From: Brachycybe producta
Lineage: Eukaryota > Arthropoda > Diplopoda > Playtdesmida > Andrognathidae
DNA: 64,000 nt
Reading direction: 5' to 3'
Assembly (NCBI GenBank): GCA_036925085.1
Contig: JAUPFP010000001.1
Coordinates: 21,439,937-21,503,936 of the forward strand
Part shown: one piece after another, positions 34,395-46,289 of the stretch
How the letters are laid out: each line of letters begins with the position of its first letter
Numbering within the stretch: position 1 is the stretch's first letter
The notes under the pieces: generated by a model
Database searches by the model: none
What the model saw: only the letters and a program-made list of their open reading frames with translations
What the model was told of the DNA's origin: nothing
Made by a program: the position numbers and the translations under genes

Positions 34395-34780
34395 ATTGTG
34401 AGTTTCTTAAGAGGAACATTAAAAGGAGAAACTAAAAGTGTGTTAAAAACTAGAATGGTACTAAATCACTTCATAATATTTTCATGTTGAATATCTTTCA
34501 AAATAAACTTTTTATAGACAAAAATTTAAAAAAATGAAGAAATTGAAAGTGTTGTAGAAAGTAGAAGGGTAAACTCATGAAGAGGCTATTTTGTTTATTC
34601 TGTGATATCTTTTAAATTAAACTTTTTATGTTTTTTATGTTTTTATGTTTTTATTTTCAACGACATCAACATGAAAAAAAAATCTAGGCTTGTTTTATCA
34701 CTCTTCTAGTTTTTAAAACAATTTCAATATTTTTAAAATGTTTTATGAATGGATGATTTTTGAATTTCTTATTGGGGACA
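34395..34780. repeat. cluster of CTTCTAG-family repeats (copies 5-7)
   Basis: Reverse copies near 34420-34520 (AACTAGAATGGTACTAAATC, TCAAAATAAACTTTTTATAG) and 34535-34630 (AAAGTGTTGTAGAAAGTAGA), and a forward fragment near 34697-34725 (CACTCTTCTAGTTTTTAAAAC). Confidence 0.6.
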
Positions 34781-34784
34781 GACC

Positions 34785-35025
34785 AATTGTAGGTCATTAG
34801 GTGACCTACACTTTCAGATTGCTGTTCGGAGAAAACTGTGGGTCACTCAGTGACCTACGTTCTTTTACATTCTGGGGGCGCTGTGCCCCCAGATCCCCCT
34901 GCAACAAGGCTAATTTAATGTAACCCTACCTAATCACCGATACAAAGTGTAAGTCACTGAGTGACCTACAATTCTGAAGTGTAGGTCACCTAATGACCTA
35001 CAATTAGTCTGTTCCTCTTGACTGT
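34785..35025. mobile_element. MITE with AGGTCA palindromes
   Basis: Outer arms AATTGTAGGTCATTAGGTGA (34798 onward) and its inverse at the right end (ending near 35010) are near-perfect inverted repeats. Inner words GGGTCACTCAGTGACCTA and AAGTCACTGAGTGACCTA are a second inverted pair. The centre has a GGGGGCGCTGTGCCCCC hairpin. Several AGGTCA-n5-TGACCT palindromes result. No coding sequence; target duplication unclear. Confidence 0.7.
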
Positions 35026-35034
35026 TTCTGTGTT

Positions 35035-35215
35035 TCAAAAGAGCAACAATAAAAAATTTGAAAGTGTTTTAGAAACTAGAATGGTAGCTGAATCATTTAA
35101 TAGTATTTTCAATGATGATATCTTTCAAAATAAACTATGTATAGACAATAATTAAAAAAAAGTTGTCTGATTAAATTTAAGTCGTTTTCAAACGACAGAA
35201 ATAATCAGAATTCGA
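35035..35215 (-). repeat. interspersed CTTCTAG-family repeat (copy 8)
   Basis: GAAAGTGTTTTAGAAACTAGA followed by GGTAGCTGAATCATTTAATAG and TCTTTCAAAATAAACTATGT on this strand; the best-preserved reverse copy. Confidence 0.6.
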
Positions 35216-35984
35216 TGTACGGGTTTATACCTTGTAGACACACGAGTTAAATGAATTCAAATTAAATGTGTTTAGGTGAATTATACGGAATCCAGTTAAG
35301 GACATGATCCTAAATAAAAATTGACTTTATTATTAATATTTAAAAATTAAAATACTAAATCAATATTTTAATGTCAATAGTTTATATATTTATATTTAAG
35401 TCAATTAACTCAATATTTTCAGATTAATTAACTGAATAAATTGAATTCGACATATTGTTTGTTTGTCCTTCACAGGGCTCCGTAGAACACGTTTTTATTA
35501 TTTAAATGCGTTTAAATTATCAAGTGTGTACTAGGTATTACGCTTTAAAACGCACCTTTAAAATGTTTAGCTTTTTTTTTCAAATCTTCAGCACACACAA
35601 AAAAAACGGCTAAACCTTTTTGATTATTTTCTTTCTAGACTAGAAATGTTTTTCTTCTGAGAAGACATATTCTTTTTTGTCTGTCCTTTTTTTATGCTCC
35701 TTTTGCATTGTCAGCTATAGTCATAAAAGTAGCTGTGATTGGTCTAAGCGTTTATTGGTTAATAACGTTTCTAAGTGCCTTGGAATGCTTTACTTTAACT
35801 CAACTACCAAAAAAAAAAGAGACCCTAATAAAAGTTGTGGCTTCGGATTAAAAGCATTGTGTTTGGGGTAAAGATGGTGGTGGTGGTGGTCATCATAGGT
35901 TTATATTGTCTATTTAGACCCCAATTTCCAGTCAAAATGGATAACTTTCAAAATGGGAGACTTTTTTTAATTTTAAAATATTTT
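35216..35984. other. AT-rich spacer
   Basis: AT-rich with a short GGT run near 35879. The 64-codon forward frame at 35677-35871 has no recognisable domain. Confidence 0.45.
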
Positions 35985-36505
35985 ATGAACAGAAGTTGAG
36001 ATAATTGAAAGTGTATTAAAAAACTAGAACAGGAGCTGAGGAAATTGAAGGTGTATTAAAAACTAGAACAGGAGCTGAGGACATTGAAAGTGTCTTCAAA
36101 ACTAGAACAGGAGCTGAGAAAATTGAAAGTGTCTTAAAAACTAGAACAGGAGCTGAGAAAATTGAAAGTGTCTTAAAAAGTAGAACAGGAACTGAGAAAA
36201 TTGAAAATGCATTAAAAACTAGAACAGGAGCTGAGGAAATTGAAAGTCTTATTTAGAAACTAGAACAGGAGCCGAGAAAATTGAAAGTGTCTTAAAAACT
36301 AGAACAGGAGCTGAGAAAATTGAAAGTGTCTTAAAAACTAGAACAGGAGCTGAGAAAATTGAAAGTGTCTTAAAAACTAGAACAGGAGCTGAGAAAATTG
36401 AAAGTGTCTTAAAAACTAGAACAGGAGCTGAGAAAATTGAAAATGCATTAAAAACTAGAACAGAAACTGAGAAAATTGAAAGTGTATTAAAAACTAGAAC
36501 TGACT
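35985..36505. repeat. 39-bp satellite derived from the CTTCTAG family
   Basis: About 13 tandem units of CTAGAACAGGAGCTGAGAAA plus ATTGAAAGTGTCTTAAAAA. The word GAAAGTGTnTTAAAAACTAGAA is the reverse of the family signature TTCTAGTTTCTAAAACACTTTC. The array therefore looks like a local amplification of part of one copy. Confidence 0.8.
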
Positions 36506-37680
36506 ACGCGCAACGCGTTGAGTGCACTTCATGAAATTCGGCCAATACAAAGGAGAAGAAACACAAGCAACAAATTGAAGATAATAGGAAACATGCTTCA
36601 AATAAATGTGTTGTTGGCCCATTCACTATCATCACCACCACCAGCAGCAACACCAAAACCAACCCATTCTTTTTCGATTTTCTCTCGCTTTAGGATGTAT
36701 TTTTGGAGGAAGAAGGACCCCCTCCCCCACTCCTCCTCCACCTCATACTCCGGTTATTCGTTTTACTATGTGTCTCCCTCAAGGGAGTGATGCAAAACTT
36801 GTTTTTAGATGGTTTTGTATCCTTTTCTCTGTATCTTGCTCAGTAGTATTTTATGACTCTTTTGTGGTACATGGTGGTTAGAAGTTAGAACTGTGTGTGT
36901 GTTTTCTCTTTGTTTTTCATGTGTGAAGAAGAAGAAGAATCTCTGTTGAGTTTGAAAAGACTTTTAAGAGAGGGACGTGCCTTGGATTCTCAATTGCTAT
37001 TAGCTACAGGCACCATATATACATGTAAAACATTAGAGATAGAGAGAGAGAGAGAGGCTATATGGGATATATCATTTGAAAAGGAGCAGCAGTAGGAGGA
37101 GGGAGGTGGTGATGATGATAGTAACCGACTCTCTGAGTCCTCATGGTTGACGGATTGCCCACTGAGTGTGTGTTCTCTCTTAGGATTTTTTTTCTTTCTT
37201 GGTGTATGTGTGTGTCAAACACTCAGTTGGAAGTTTAATGATAGTCGTTTTTTCGTTGTCTTCCAAAACTGAGGTTTTTTTTGGGGGGGGGGTGGAGGGG
37301 GGTTGTTGAAGACACGAGCTTGACCTCTATCATTGGACACATCTCTTTAACAACGTCTTTAAATTGATGTCTTGTGTCTTTCTTGCTCGTGATAGTTTTA
37401 CTGGCAACACTTCTTTTTTGTCTCTCTCTCTTTCCAATTGGATGCTTTGTTTGCAACTTTTTCATCTTTAACTTGAGCCCTACTTCGAGAGACATTCTTT
37501 GTTTTTTCTCCTTCTTCGTCTTCTTCTTCTGTATCTTTTTCTCTCTAAAAAAAATAGATGAGGTATTTTGATAAACATCTAAAAGGATAAATTTTCTGAC
37601 CTTTGACCCTGATTTTATGGGTTGCTCTTTTTTGTGTTATTTGGATGTTGTTAATTTTTTTATACCAGGAAGGGAGCTCT
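36506..37680. other. spacer with small repeats
   Basis: Contains CCACCA- and CAGCAACACC-type microsatellites near 36630 and GAA/GA runs near 36925 and 37040. A G-run lies near 37283, and short frames (36518-36790, 36606-36881) have no recognised domain. A ribosome-scale or conserved gene is not evident. Confidence 0.45.
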
Positions 37681-37689
37681 TAGGGTATG

Positions 37690-38025
37690 TTTATACTCTA
37701 AACTTTGCTAAGATTGGCAAGCTTTGAAGCTTCCTAAAAATTAGCTCCACCAAAGCTTAGCTTGTTCATAGAAACATGTGGTCTTGCAAGGTTTACGTTT
37801 TTTTCTTCTAACCTTTATACCCTACAAATCAGATACATAAAACAATAGGAAGAAAAAAAGGTGTAACTTGTTCGTCCCATTTTCTGATTGGTGCTTTGAA
37901 TTGCTAAGCTTTAAAAAGTTGAACAATTTCAAAGCTAGCTTCATGCTCTGGCGAAGGCAAAAACCAGGGGCTCTGACGTCATTTTTGGAAGCTTCGCAGG
38001 CTGCTTAGCAAGGGACCAACCCTTA
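37690..38025. repeat. degraded foldback element
   Basis: TTGCTAAGATTGGCAAGCTT with GAAGCTTCC at the left faces GGAAGCTTCGCAGGCTGCTTAGCAA at the right in inverted orientation. Many AAGCTT words lie between. Confidence 0.45.
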
Positions 38026-38403
38026 TCAGGGCTCTTATCACTTTAAGAAAATTAGGAAGATTTTTGCATGAACTGATCCTTATTTTTTTGGTCATTTGTT
38101 TCTTGGGTTACTTCTGTAATGGAACTTGCTTCCAGAGGATGTTGTTGTGCATGGGGAACTTTTCATTTTGGAGAGTTCATAGGGGTCTTTTCAACAATGT
38201 AGCTATTGTAAGCTAATATGACAAAGCAATTTTTATCCTACTTTTGGAAACTTTGTTGTTCCTCTGATATAGGCCATTTGAGCTGCTTGCAGAGTATTAA
38301 TTCGCATTCATAAAAAAAAGAAAGAATGAAAATAAGATTTGTCATTATGACAGTAAATTGTCCTATCTAGCTCATAACCTTCTAATCTTCACAAAAGCAA
38401 ACA
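38026..38403. other. AT-rich spacer
   Basis: No gene or recognised repeat. Confidence 0.45.
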
Positions 38404-38774
38404 CAGTAGAACATCGATTATCGGAACTAATGTTGGACGTGCATAGTTCCGATATTCAAATGGTCATATAATCAAACTTTCATTTTTTTAAATATACGGA
38501 GAAAAGTAAGAACAAACCGATTGTAAAGAGTTTTTTATTTCCAGAAGTGAGTATTTCCATAAGAATAAGTAAAAAAAATTGGTTCCGATAACCAATGGTT
38601 CTGATAATCGAACTCCTATTTAAAAAAAAGTGGAGAAAAGTAAGAAAAAACGAATCGCAAAGAACATTTTTTTTATTTTCATAACTAGTATTTCCATAAT
38701 AAGTAAAAAAAAATTGATTCCGATAATTAACGGTTCCGAAAACCGATGTTTCGATAATCAATGCTCTACTGTAC
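38404..38774. mobile_element. pogo/Tigger-like MITE
   Basis: Inverted ends CAGTAGAACATCGATTATCG and, inverted from the right, CAGTAGAGCATTGATTATCG. These are the type of terminus known for pogo/Tigger elements of the Tc1/mariner superfamily. TA follows the right end; the left target is CA, perhaps mutated. Inner TTCCGATAA words repeat in both orientations. Confidence 0.7.
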
Positions 38775-39399
38775 AAGGTTGTACATAACAATGGTGTATT
38801 AACTTGACATACACCAAATAAAAGAGAAACTTTCCAAAAAATTTAAAGGTGACTGCTAGATGGCAAAAATCGCATTCTTACTGCTATGTGGAGTCAGTGA
38901 CAGTGAACATGCTTGAACGAGTATGTTAGTCGTTCTCTGGCTATGTAGCTTTATTTATTGAGAAAAACCAACAGTAAAAGTTAATAAGGTTTGAAGGTCA
39001 CTGAAGACCTGTAGGTTAAATTCAAATTGACTCAAGAACCATTTATAAGAAATATTTTATTTAAACATAGCAATAGTAGTAAATTTTATATGAAAATGAA
39101 GTAATATAAAATCCCAAATACCCATGAGCAAGATTCAAGAAAATAACATGCCTGATTATATGCAAAAATTAATATTCTTTATATTATATAAAAATGAGTA
39201 CTTAAATCTTAGTTAGTCATGAATACATACATATAAAAATATACCTAAAATCATGACTAAGTTATAACTAAAGAGACTTAAAGAAACAATTAAGAAGTGT
39301 AGTCACTTACAATACAAGTAGAAGAACCTTCATTGCAGATAGCTTCCAACTTTGACAAAAGGAGACTTAGTAAATTTTTCAGTTTTATTTCAGAGATAC
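38775..39399. other. AT-rich spacer
   Basis: No gene or recognised repeat. Confidence 0.45.
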
Positions 39400-39812
39400 T
39401 TTCTAATAAAAAGACCAACAATCACAAAATTATGGTGACTTATGTGACTTCAGACAAAAAGACTAACAATCCAAAGATTATGGTAACTTATGTACTGTGA
39501 GACACATGGTAACTTAAATTCCTGCTGAGAACAAGACCGACAATCCAAAGATCATGGTAACTTAAATGAATGCTGACAAAAAGACCAACAATCCAAAGAT
39601 CATGGTAACTTAAATGAATGCTGACAAAAAGACCAACATTCCAAAGATCATGGTAACTTAAATGCCTGCTGACAAAAAGACCAACAATCCAAAGATCATG
39701 GTAACTTAAATGAATGCTGACAAAAAGACCAACATTCCAAAGATCATGGTAACTTAAATGCCTGCTGACAACAAGACCAACAATCCAAAAATCATGGTAA
39801 CTTAAATCAGAA
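39400..39812. repeat. 48-bp minisatellite
   Basis: About eight tandem copies of a 48-bp unit (GACCAACAATCCAAAGATCA, then TGGTAACTTAAATGAATGCT, GACAAAAA), the central five nearly identical. Confidence 0.9.
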
Positions 39813-41104
39813 AGACCATCCAGTTTCTACTGAAATATACCAAGCTCTTCCTTGTCACTCCAGTCCAAGATTCTTATGAGAGAAAGGTTGTTGGAGGCAG
39901 GTCATCTGCCACATTCTTTTTTTAGCCAAAATGTTGGCCTTTTTATACAAGTTTTCTCTCCTAGAGAATCATTGGAGCCTTGTGATTGGTAGATGAACTT
40001 TTAGCACTATTAACGTTATTTGCATATGAGCTCGACAATTTTTTATACAAAAAGTTTACAGTAATAAATTAATAACCATGAGAAAATATATTTAAGTTGG
40101 GGTCTTAAATACATTTTCTAATGTGGATTGGGAGTATTGGAGAACGTTTTCTTTTGGAGTTCTATAAGTTCTCATGCCCTCTTGTGACCCTAGTTGAAGA
40201 GTTTCTTTTTGAAAATGATTAAAAGATATTCAACTTGTGCAACCCACATATAACTTCAATATTGCTAACATGAAGCAATGTGAGCATTAATACGAGATAA
40301 ATGATGGTAATATAAACCAGCCTAACTTCATTTGAAAAGGCAACCACCAGTATTTTCATAAATAATGTAACAGGGCCTTTATTGAAAAAGGAGGGACTGA
40401 AATGCAACTTTGGAAGTGTGAGAATAAACTTGAGCTCTATGCAACAAAAGAAAATAAAAACAATGCATAAGTATAATCTGCATAGGCCTAAATGCAAAAA
40501 AAAAAACTAATAGCTAAACATTAAAACACATTATATCAGTTCAAAAATTTGTATACAATGCCTATCAAATGATTTAAAATAGTAGGAAAAGGTATAAGGA
40601 CATTACTAGAGTAAGATAACCACAATAAAACAAATTGAAGGATGTATAAAACATAAAAACTCAAAAAATGCATAAAACATGCAAAACTTCTAATGTGAAT
40701 AAAAATGGAATATGAATAACATGGTACTCAATACACCGTAAAAGTCTTTTGTAAAGAACTAGGAGGGGAGAAATTACTTTCCGTACAAGTTTCATAAGTG
40801 GGGAAGATTAACAATAGAGTTAAATGATAAAAGTCATGGAGAAATCCAGGCTGTGTAGGCCTATGTTAAAGATATGCCTATTCTAGAATTGTGTCTGGTT
40901 TTCATATAAACAGGCTGTGAGGCCAGGACTTTTTATATTTCCCTAGTTTGCTAGACTTTTACTTCTGTTTATTGGCAGAGGGGATATAATACTGCAAACA
41001 GGGGCCATATGAAAAGTTAAGAAAAATACTTCTATACTAACACATAAACAAGTAAATAAAACCAAAAAGTTAAGTTCGTCAATCATTATATAACATCCTG
41101 TTCT
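39813..41104. other. AT-rich spacer
   Basis: No supported gene. Short reverse frames (40219-40497, 40943-41173) have no recognisable domain and no exon-like context. Confidence 0.45.
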
Positions 41105-41497
41105 GTAACATCCCAGGTCTGTGTATCTATCTGTATATCTGTCTGAAGTAATGCTGTACAACCATTGAAGCATGTCGGAATTTATATAAATTTGAATAAA
41201 TGAACATTTTTTTTCTCAAGGTCAACTATATGTTGCACACTCCCCATCCAAGAACCCCATGATATTAAATTGGGGAGGGGAAAAGGTTGGAAAGTGTGGG
41301 GGAGAAAGAGAAACGTGGAAGGAGAAAAGGTTGGAAGGTTCAGAGGTAGAGAGAGAGAGAGAGAAACATGGAGGGAGGAAAAAGGGGGAGGGGTTACTGA
41401 AATTGAAATGAAAGGAGTAAAAAAGGAACAAACGACGTGCATGCGCACAATTGCCTGTGAATTTTGCCCCTGTCATTTATGACGGGTTACCCCACTA

Positions 41498-41498
<1 letters not shown>
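41105..41498 (+). mobile_element. Helitron copy E
   Basis: The plus strand carries the decayed helicase segment CTCAAGGTCAACTATATGTT near 41214. It ends with hairpin CTGTCATTTATGACGGG, a nine-base spacer and CTAG (41495-41498) before T, the canonical Helitron 3' end. It lacks the CACAGGCA palindrome carried by the 13.2- and 57.3-kb copies. An (AAT)n run follows directly (41499-41530). Confidence 0.75.
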
Positions 41499-41530
<32 letters not shown>

Positions 41531-41531
<1 letters not shown>

Positions 41532-42839
41532 TAATAATAGTATTAATAATGTAAATTGAAATTAGTGGTAGGCTTAAAAACCAAAAATATGCATTTTCAT
41601 CCTGAATTTCAGGCTTATGTAGAATGAAAAAATCTTCATTCTACAAGTATGGGTCTCGACAATATGCGTCTCGACACTTCGTTTAAATATGGGAAGTCAC
41701 ATACAGCACTTATAAGATGAGTGAATCTTTTAAAAGATTCATTTTAATTAATTTAGGATAGTTAAAGTTAATTGAAGATTAACTATGAAAACTCTAGCCT
41801 TTAAACAATCTGCTTAGTTTAAAAAGAAGTCATATTTTTTTCTTGATCACATGTGATTAGTCACTCCAAAATAATATGTAGCAACTTGTCACTCCAAGTT
41901 GCATGTTATGGTAGACTAGTTAAACATGAGAAGAAGGGAAAATTCTCTAACTGGATTTAGAAATGTTTTTTCTTTAAATCGGTTTGATTCAACTTGTCAA
42001 GTCTGATTTTGTTTCTCTATTCATTCAGTTGTTCTCAATAATGTTTCTATATATATATATATTCTAGTATTTTGTGTATGGCTTTTTTCTCTCCTCCTCC
42101 TCCCCTTTCATAAAAGAGAGAGAGAATTGGAAATCGGTTTTCTCCTATTTTTTTCTTCTAGTATTGAACAATCTTAATATAAAAAGCATTGGGCGTGATG
42201 ATCTCTTCGCCTTTGCTTATCACCTCTGGGGCATTGAGGTGGTGAATAAGGGAGGGTAAAAAAATATGGGTGTGTTCGTTAGAGAGTTGAAGGGAAAGAG
42301 AGAATGCACGAAAATAAAAAAGTAGAAACACACTTTGGTCAATCTCTTTAACTTTAATTTTATATCTTCTCTTTTTCTAGTCTTAAAACCCTTTTTGCCA
42401 CATGATGTGTGGCCACTCCTACTTTCACTTGATATTTATTGATTGTTTCACAGTTTTTCAAGGCTTTTTCATTGAACCCCCCCTCCCCCCTCCCTCCCTT
42501 TCATCCAACTCATTCTTTTTTGAACGAAAACGCCCAGTTTACAAGTAGAATAAATAGAGAACATGGCTCTTTTTTTCAGTTCTCTTTTTCATCTTTTCTT
42601 TTCTGTTTTGTGTCATTTTAATGTTAAGGCTTTAAAATTGTTTTGTTTTCTGTATTGAAAAGTGACCACTTCACTAATGTACATTAATATTCTTAATGCA
42701 GTATTTAATATACATATGTAGTAACTTATACCTAGTACACACGTGATAATTTAAATGCATTTAAATAATAAACGTGTCTTACAGTATGAGGCGCCTTTCA
42801 ATAAATAATAGTTGGTAACTTTTGATGATATATAATGAA
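41531..42839. other. AT-rich spacer
   Basis: Contains TA and GA runs and a C-rich tract near 42478; no gene recognised. Confidence 0.45.
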
Positions 42840-43126
42840 CAGAGCTCGGATTTTTATGCAATATCAAGCAAATGTTTCTCAATCTGTGGCCCAAGAGCCA
42901 ATTGTGGAAATCAACAATTATGTTTTTTTTATTCAAAAACACTGGTTAGAGGCTAGAATTCAAGTTAACTGATAGTAACTGGACGTCTAACCTCTAACCA
43001 GTGTTTTTGATTAGAAAAAGCATAATTGCAGTTGATCTAATGATAATGATGATTACTTCACAAGTTGGCACTTGGGCCACACATTGAGAAACATTTGCTT
43101 GATTTAACATATAAATCCTAGCCCTA
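42840..43126. mobile_element. hAT-type foldback MITE (copy 3)
   Basis: Left end CAGAGCTCGGATTTTTATGC, right end ...ATCCTAGCCCTA, perfect 8-bp duplication ATAATGAA at 42832-42839 and 43127-43134. The interior pair AACACTGGTTAGAGGCTAGA / CTAACCTCTAACCAGTGTTT folds on itself. Confidence 0.85.
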
Positions 43127-43429
43127 ATAATGAAATCTTGACAAGGACAACGCATCATCGTAACTACTTCAAAAGCGCTTAGAAGCTGAAAACATAATAT
43201 TTGTTTGCGGTGAATTTGATGTGGCCGCCTAGTATTAAGAAATTTTAAATCTACAATCATAAAAAGGAAATTTCAAGCTGCCCCCTAACTCCTTAATGGG
43301 TAGCAATCACTGCTAGCTCGAGTTGGGTTGCTTTTCTTTTTTTTTTTGCTAAATTTATTTTTCCCCGATCTTCTAAACTGGTTTTAAAGTGTAAACGCCC
43401 CTCGAATTATGATTGTTTTTGTTTAAAAA

Positions 43430-43490
43430 CTAGAAGGGTAGGTTATAATTTCAATGTTTGATAGATCTTTTAAAATGAACTTTTTTTTTG
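43430..43490 (-). repeat. CTTCTAG-family fragment (copy 9)
   Basis: AAAACTAGAAGGGTAGGTTATA then GATCTTTTAAAATGAACTTT. Confidence 0.5.
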
Positions 43491-43558
43491 AAAATGACTC
43501 AGCTTTAAAGTAGAGAATATTATTTTTTTAATTTGAACATGAAAATGTTGCTAATTGT

Positions 43559-44068
43559 GTGAAATAATCATCATTATTAAAGCAACCAACAATTATGCTG
43601 TTTCTAATAAAAAAAAGGGCTGGTTAGAGGCTAGAGATGCCTATTATATTTTTTTGTTTGACTTTCATTTTGAATATGATGCGAATTGAATGTGTAGCAT
43701 TTATAATTTCTAAGATATTTAATTTTAAACGATCTAGATGCATAACTACTAAATTATTCGAGGGCGGAATTTTATTCAAAATATCAAGTAAATGTTTCTC
43801 AATTTGTGGCCCACGTGCCAATAGTGAAGTAATGATCATCATCATCTCTAGAGCAACTGCAATTATGCTTTTTTTCTGATCAAAAAGGTTAGTTAGAGTC
43901 TAGCTAGGATGTCTGGTTACTATTAGTTGTCAACTAGAGTTCTAGCCTCTAACCACGGTGTTTTTGATCGAAGAAAAAAAAAACATAATTGTTGGTTGAT
44001 CTTATCTAAACTGAAAATTGTTACTTCAAAATTGAGCCAATTTTGAAATTTTTAGGGCTACAAATTTG
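43559..44068. mobile_element. two fragments of the hAT-type foldback MITE
   Basis: 43559-43640 holds an interior piece (AACAATTATGCTGTTTCTAA, GGTTAGAGGCTAGA). 43760-44068 holds a fuller but decayed copy with TTTCTCAATTTGTGGCCCAC and CTAGCCTCTAACCACGG. AAATTATT lies at 43751-43758 and again at 44069-44076, a possible duplication that could be chance in AT-rich DNA. Confidence 0.6.
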
Positions 44069-44079
44069 AAATTATTATT

Positions 44080-44490
44080 GATTAATTTATATTGAAAATA
44101 TTAAAATTGGAAATATTTGGAAATATTGGAAAAAAATTGGAAATATTAAAATTGGAAATATTGGAAAAATTGTAAATATTGAAAAAAATTGGGAATATTA
44201 AAATTGGAAATATTGAAAAAAAATTGTTGATATTATGATTGGAAATATTGGAAATATTGGAAAAAATTGGAAATATTGGAAATATTGGAAATAATTGGGA
44301 ATATTGGAAGAAATTCTGAATATTAAAATTGGAAATCTTTGAAAAAAATTGAAATATTAAAATTGGAAATAGTGGAAAAATTTGAAATATTGGTAAAAAT
44401 TGGAAATATTGGGGAAAAAATGGGAATATTAAAATTGGAAATAATTGGGAAATATTAGAAAAAATTGGAAATATTAAAATTGAAATCGCT
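44080..44490. repeat. AT-rich minisatellite of AATTGGAAATATT
   Basis: Irregular tandem copies of AATATTGGAAA and ATTAAAATTGGAAATATTGG. Confidence 0.8.
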
Positions 44491-45005
44491 TTCTTTTTTG
44501 ATAAGTTTTCATCATCAAATAAATATAAATGAAATTATATCAAACTTTTTTCATCTTAACTTAATTTTGTTCCAAATTACTTTATAGAAAGAAAAAAATT
44601 GTATTTCAATTGATTGACAGCTCTTTTTGTTTAATTTTCGAAAAAAAATTCTATTTGATTAAAGAATCGTTCAAAAATAAATATATAGATTGGAAAAGTA
44701 GAAAAGGAATTGAAATCTATACTTTTTTTTTGTTATGGTTGTTGGTCCACAGAGAATTATTATTATTAGTTTTTTTTTGGAGGAAAAGGTTATACAAATA
44801 ACATTTTCTTGATATATTTAATCAGAACACAGAAGAAGAAGGAAAAAAAATGGTTTTGTGTCGAAGAAGAAAAATAGAATTTTCTCATTTTTATTTTTAC
44901 TCTTAAGGATTATTATTATTGAATCTTGATTAAAATAAATATTTTGCTTTTCAATTGATATCAAAATTCGACTAGATTCTTAACGAGAAAACGTTGCTTA
45001 AAATA
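44491..45005. other. AT-rich spacer
   Basis: No gene or recognised repeat. Confidence 0.45.
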
Positions 45006-45009
45006 AAAC

Positions 45010-45805
45010 TAAGGCTTAAGAGGCTACATCGCAAAATTACTTTGAAAAATCAACGCAAAGAGCGCTAGCATCGTTTTTCTGTTGAACCCATAGACCCCAA
45101 TGTTAAATAAAAAACGTTAATTTTTTAAAATACACACAGTCGCGGCGGCAATAGGTTTATTTTTCATATTTAAAGTTGTCCAATTTTAATGTTTTAAAGT
45201 GCAATGTGTACCTTAAATATATGCTGATCGAGTGATATAATGACAAAAAATTGGTAAGTGTTTTTCTATTTAAAAAAATATTTGAAAATCACGAATTTTT
45301 AATTCCAATGAGTAAGCGCTCGTAAGAAAAAACATCTATTATAATTTTGGTAAAAAAAATACCTAAAAATAATTTTAAAAATCCACAAATAAACCAAAGT
45401 GAAGCCAACACATTGGCGCACGTGCTGAATTTTTTAAAATTATTTTTAGGTATTTTTATGAACATTTTTAATGGTTATGTGTTTCTTACTCAATGGAGAG
45501 TTTAACATAAGAGTTAAAAATTCGCGATTTTGAAATATTTTTTTTTTAAAAATAGAAGCACACTTCCCAATTTTTTTGTCATTCTATCACTAGATCAGTA
45601 TATATTTAAAGTGCACATTGCACTTTGAACTATCAAAATTGGACAACTTTAAATACGAAAAATAAACATATTGCCGCCGCGACTTTGTAAATTTTAAAAA
45701 TTAACGTTTTTTCTTTAACATTGGGGTCTATGGGCTCAATAGAAAAACGATGCTAGCGCTCTTTGTGGAGATTTTTCGAAGTAATTTTGCAATGTAGCCT
45801 TTCAA
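45010..45805. mobile_element. large foldback element, about 390-bp arms
   Basis: Left arm words GGCTACATCGCAAAATTACT, AGCGCTAGCATCGTTTTTCT, CATAGACCCCAATGTTAAAT and AAGTTGTCCAATTTTAATG all reappear inverted in the right arm (45590-45805). The centre is near 45,400. Essentially the whole element is a palindrome. No coding sequence. Confidence 0.85.
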
Positions 45806-45884
45806 GAGGGTTCTATAGAAAAAAATACTTGTGTATAAGCAAGATATTGTGCGTTTTCAGTATAAATATCTTTTAAAATAAACG

Positions 45885-46030
45885 TTTTGTGACCTGTTTG
45901 AAAAAGTCAAATCTTATCCTTTTTTTTTCAGAAATAAACTCTCTTTAATTTTTAAAATCAACATTTTAAAAATAAAATTAAAGTTTGTTAGAAGCTAGAA
46001 GAGTAAATGAATGAACTAAATGTGTTTATT
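45885..46030 (-). repeat. CTTCTAG-family fragment (copy 10)
   Basis: ATCTTTTAAAATAAACGTTTTG at the left and AAGTTTGTTAGAAGCTAGAA then GAGTAAATGA at the right. Confidence 0.5.
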
Positions 46031-46289
46031 ATTTCTTCCTTTGAATGAAAACGTCTATTTTAATCTGTCCAAAATTCCAAAAATACAAGTTGAACGGCTG
46101 TTTGTTTATTAAGAGTATATAAAAAGATAAATGAAAATGAACATTGTCAAATTGCCTATAAATAGTTTATTTTGAAAGATGTCTTTCAAGATCATATGTG
46201 GCTCTATAATGTGAGTACTATATGAAGGGATTTCCACAAACAAGGCATTTTTTGGAGGATGTTTTTTTATCCCCAGCCATCGATCGGCT

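Noticed and set aside
37374..37571. Possible signal-peptide-like 65-codon frame (hydrophobic N-terminus)
   Set aside because: Pyrimidine-rich DNA gives Leu/Phe/Ser runs by default; no downstream domain or splice context.
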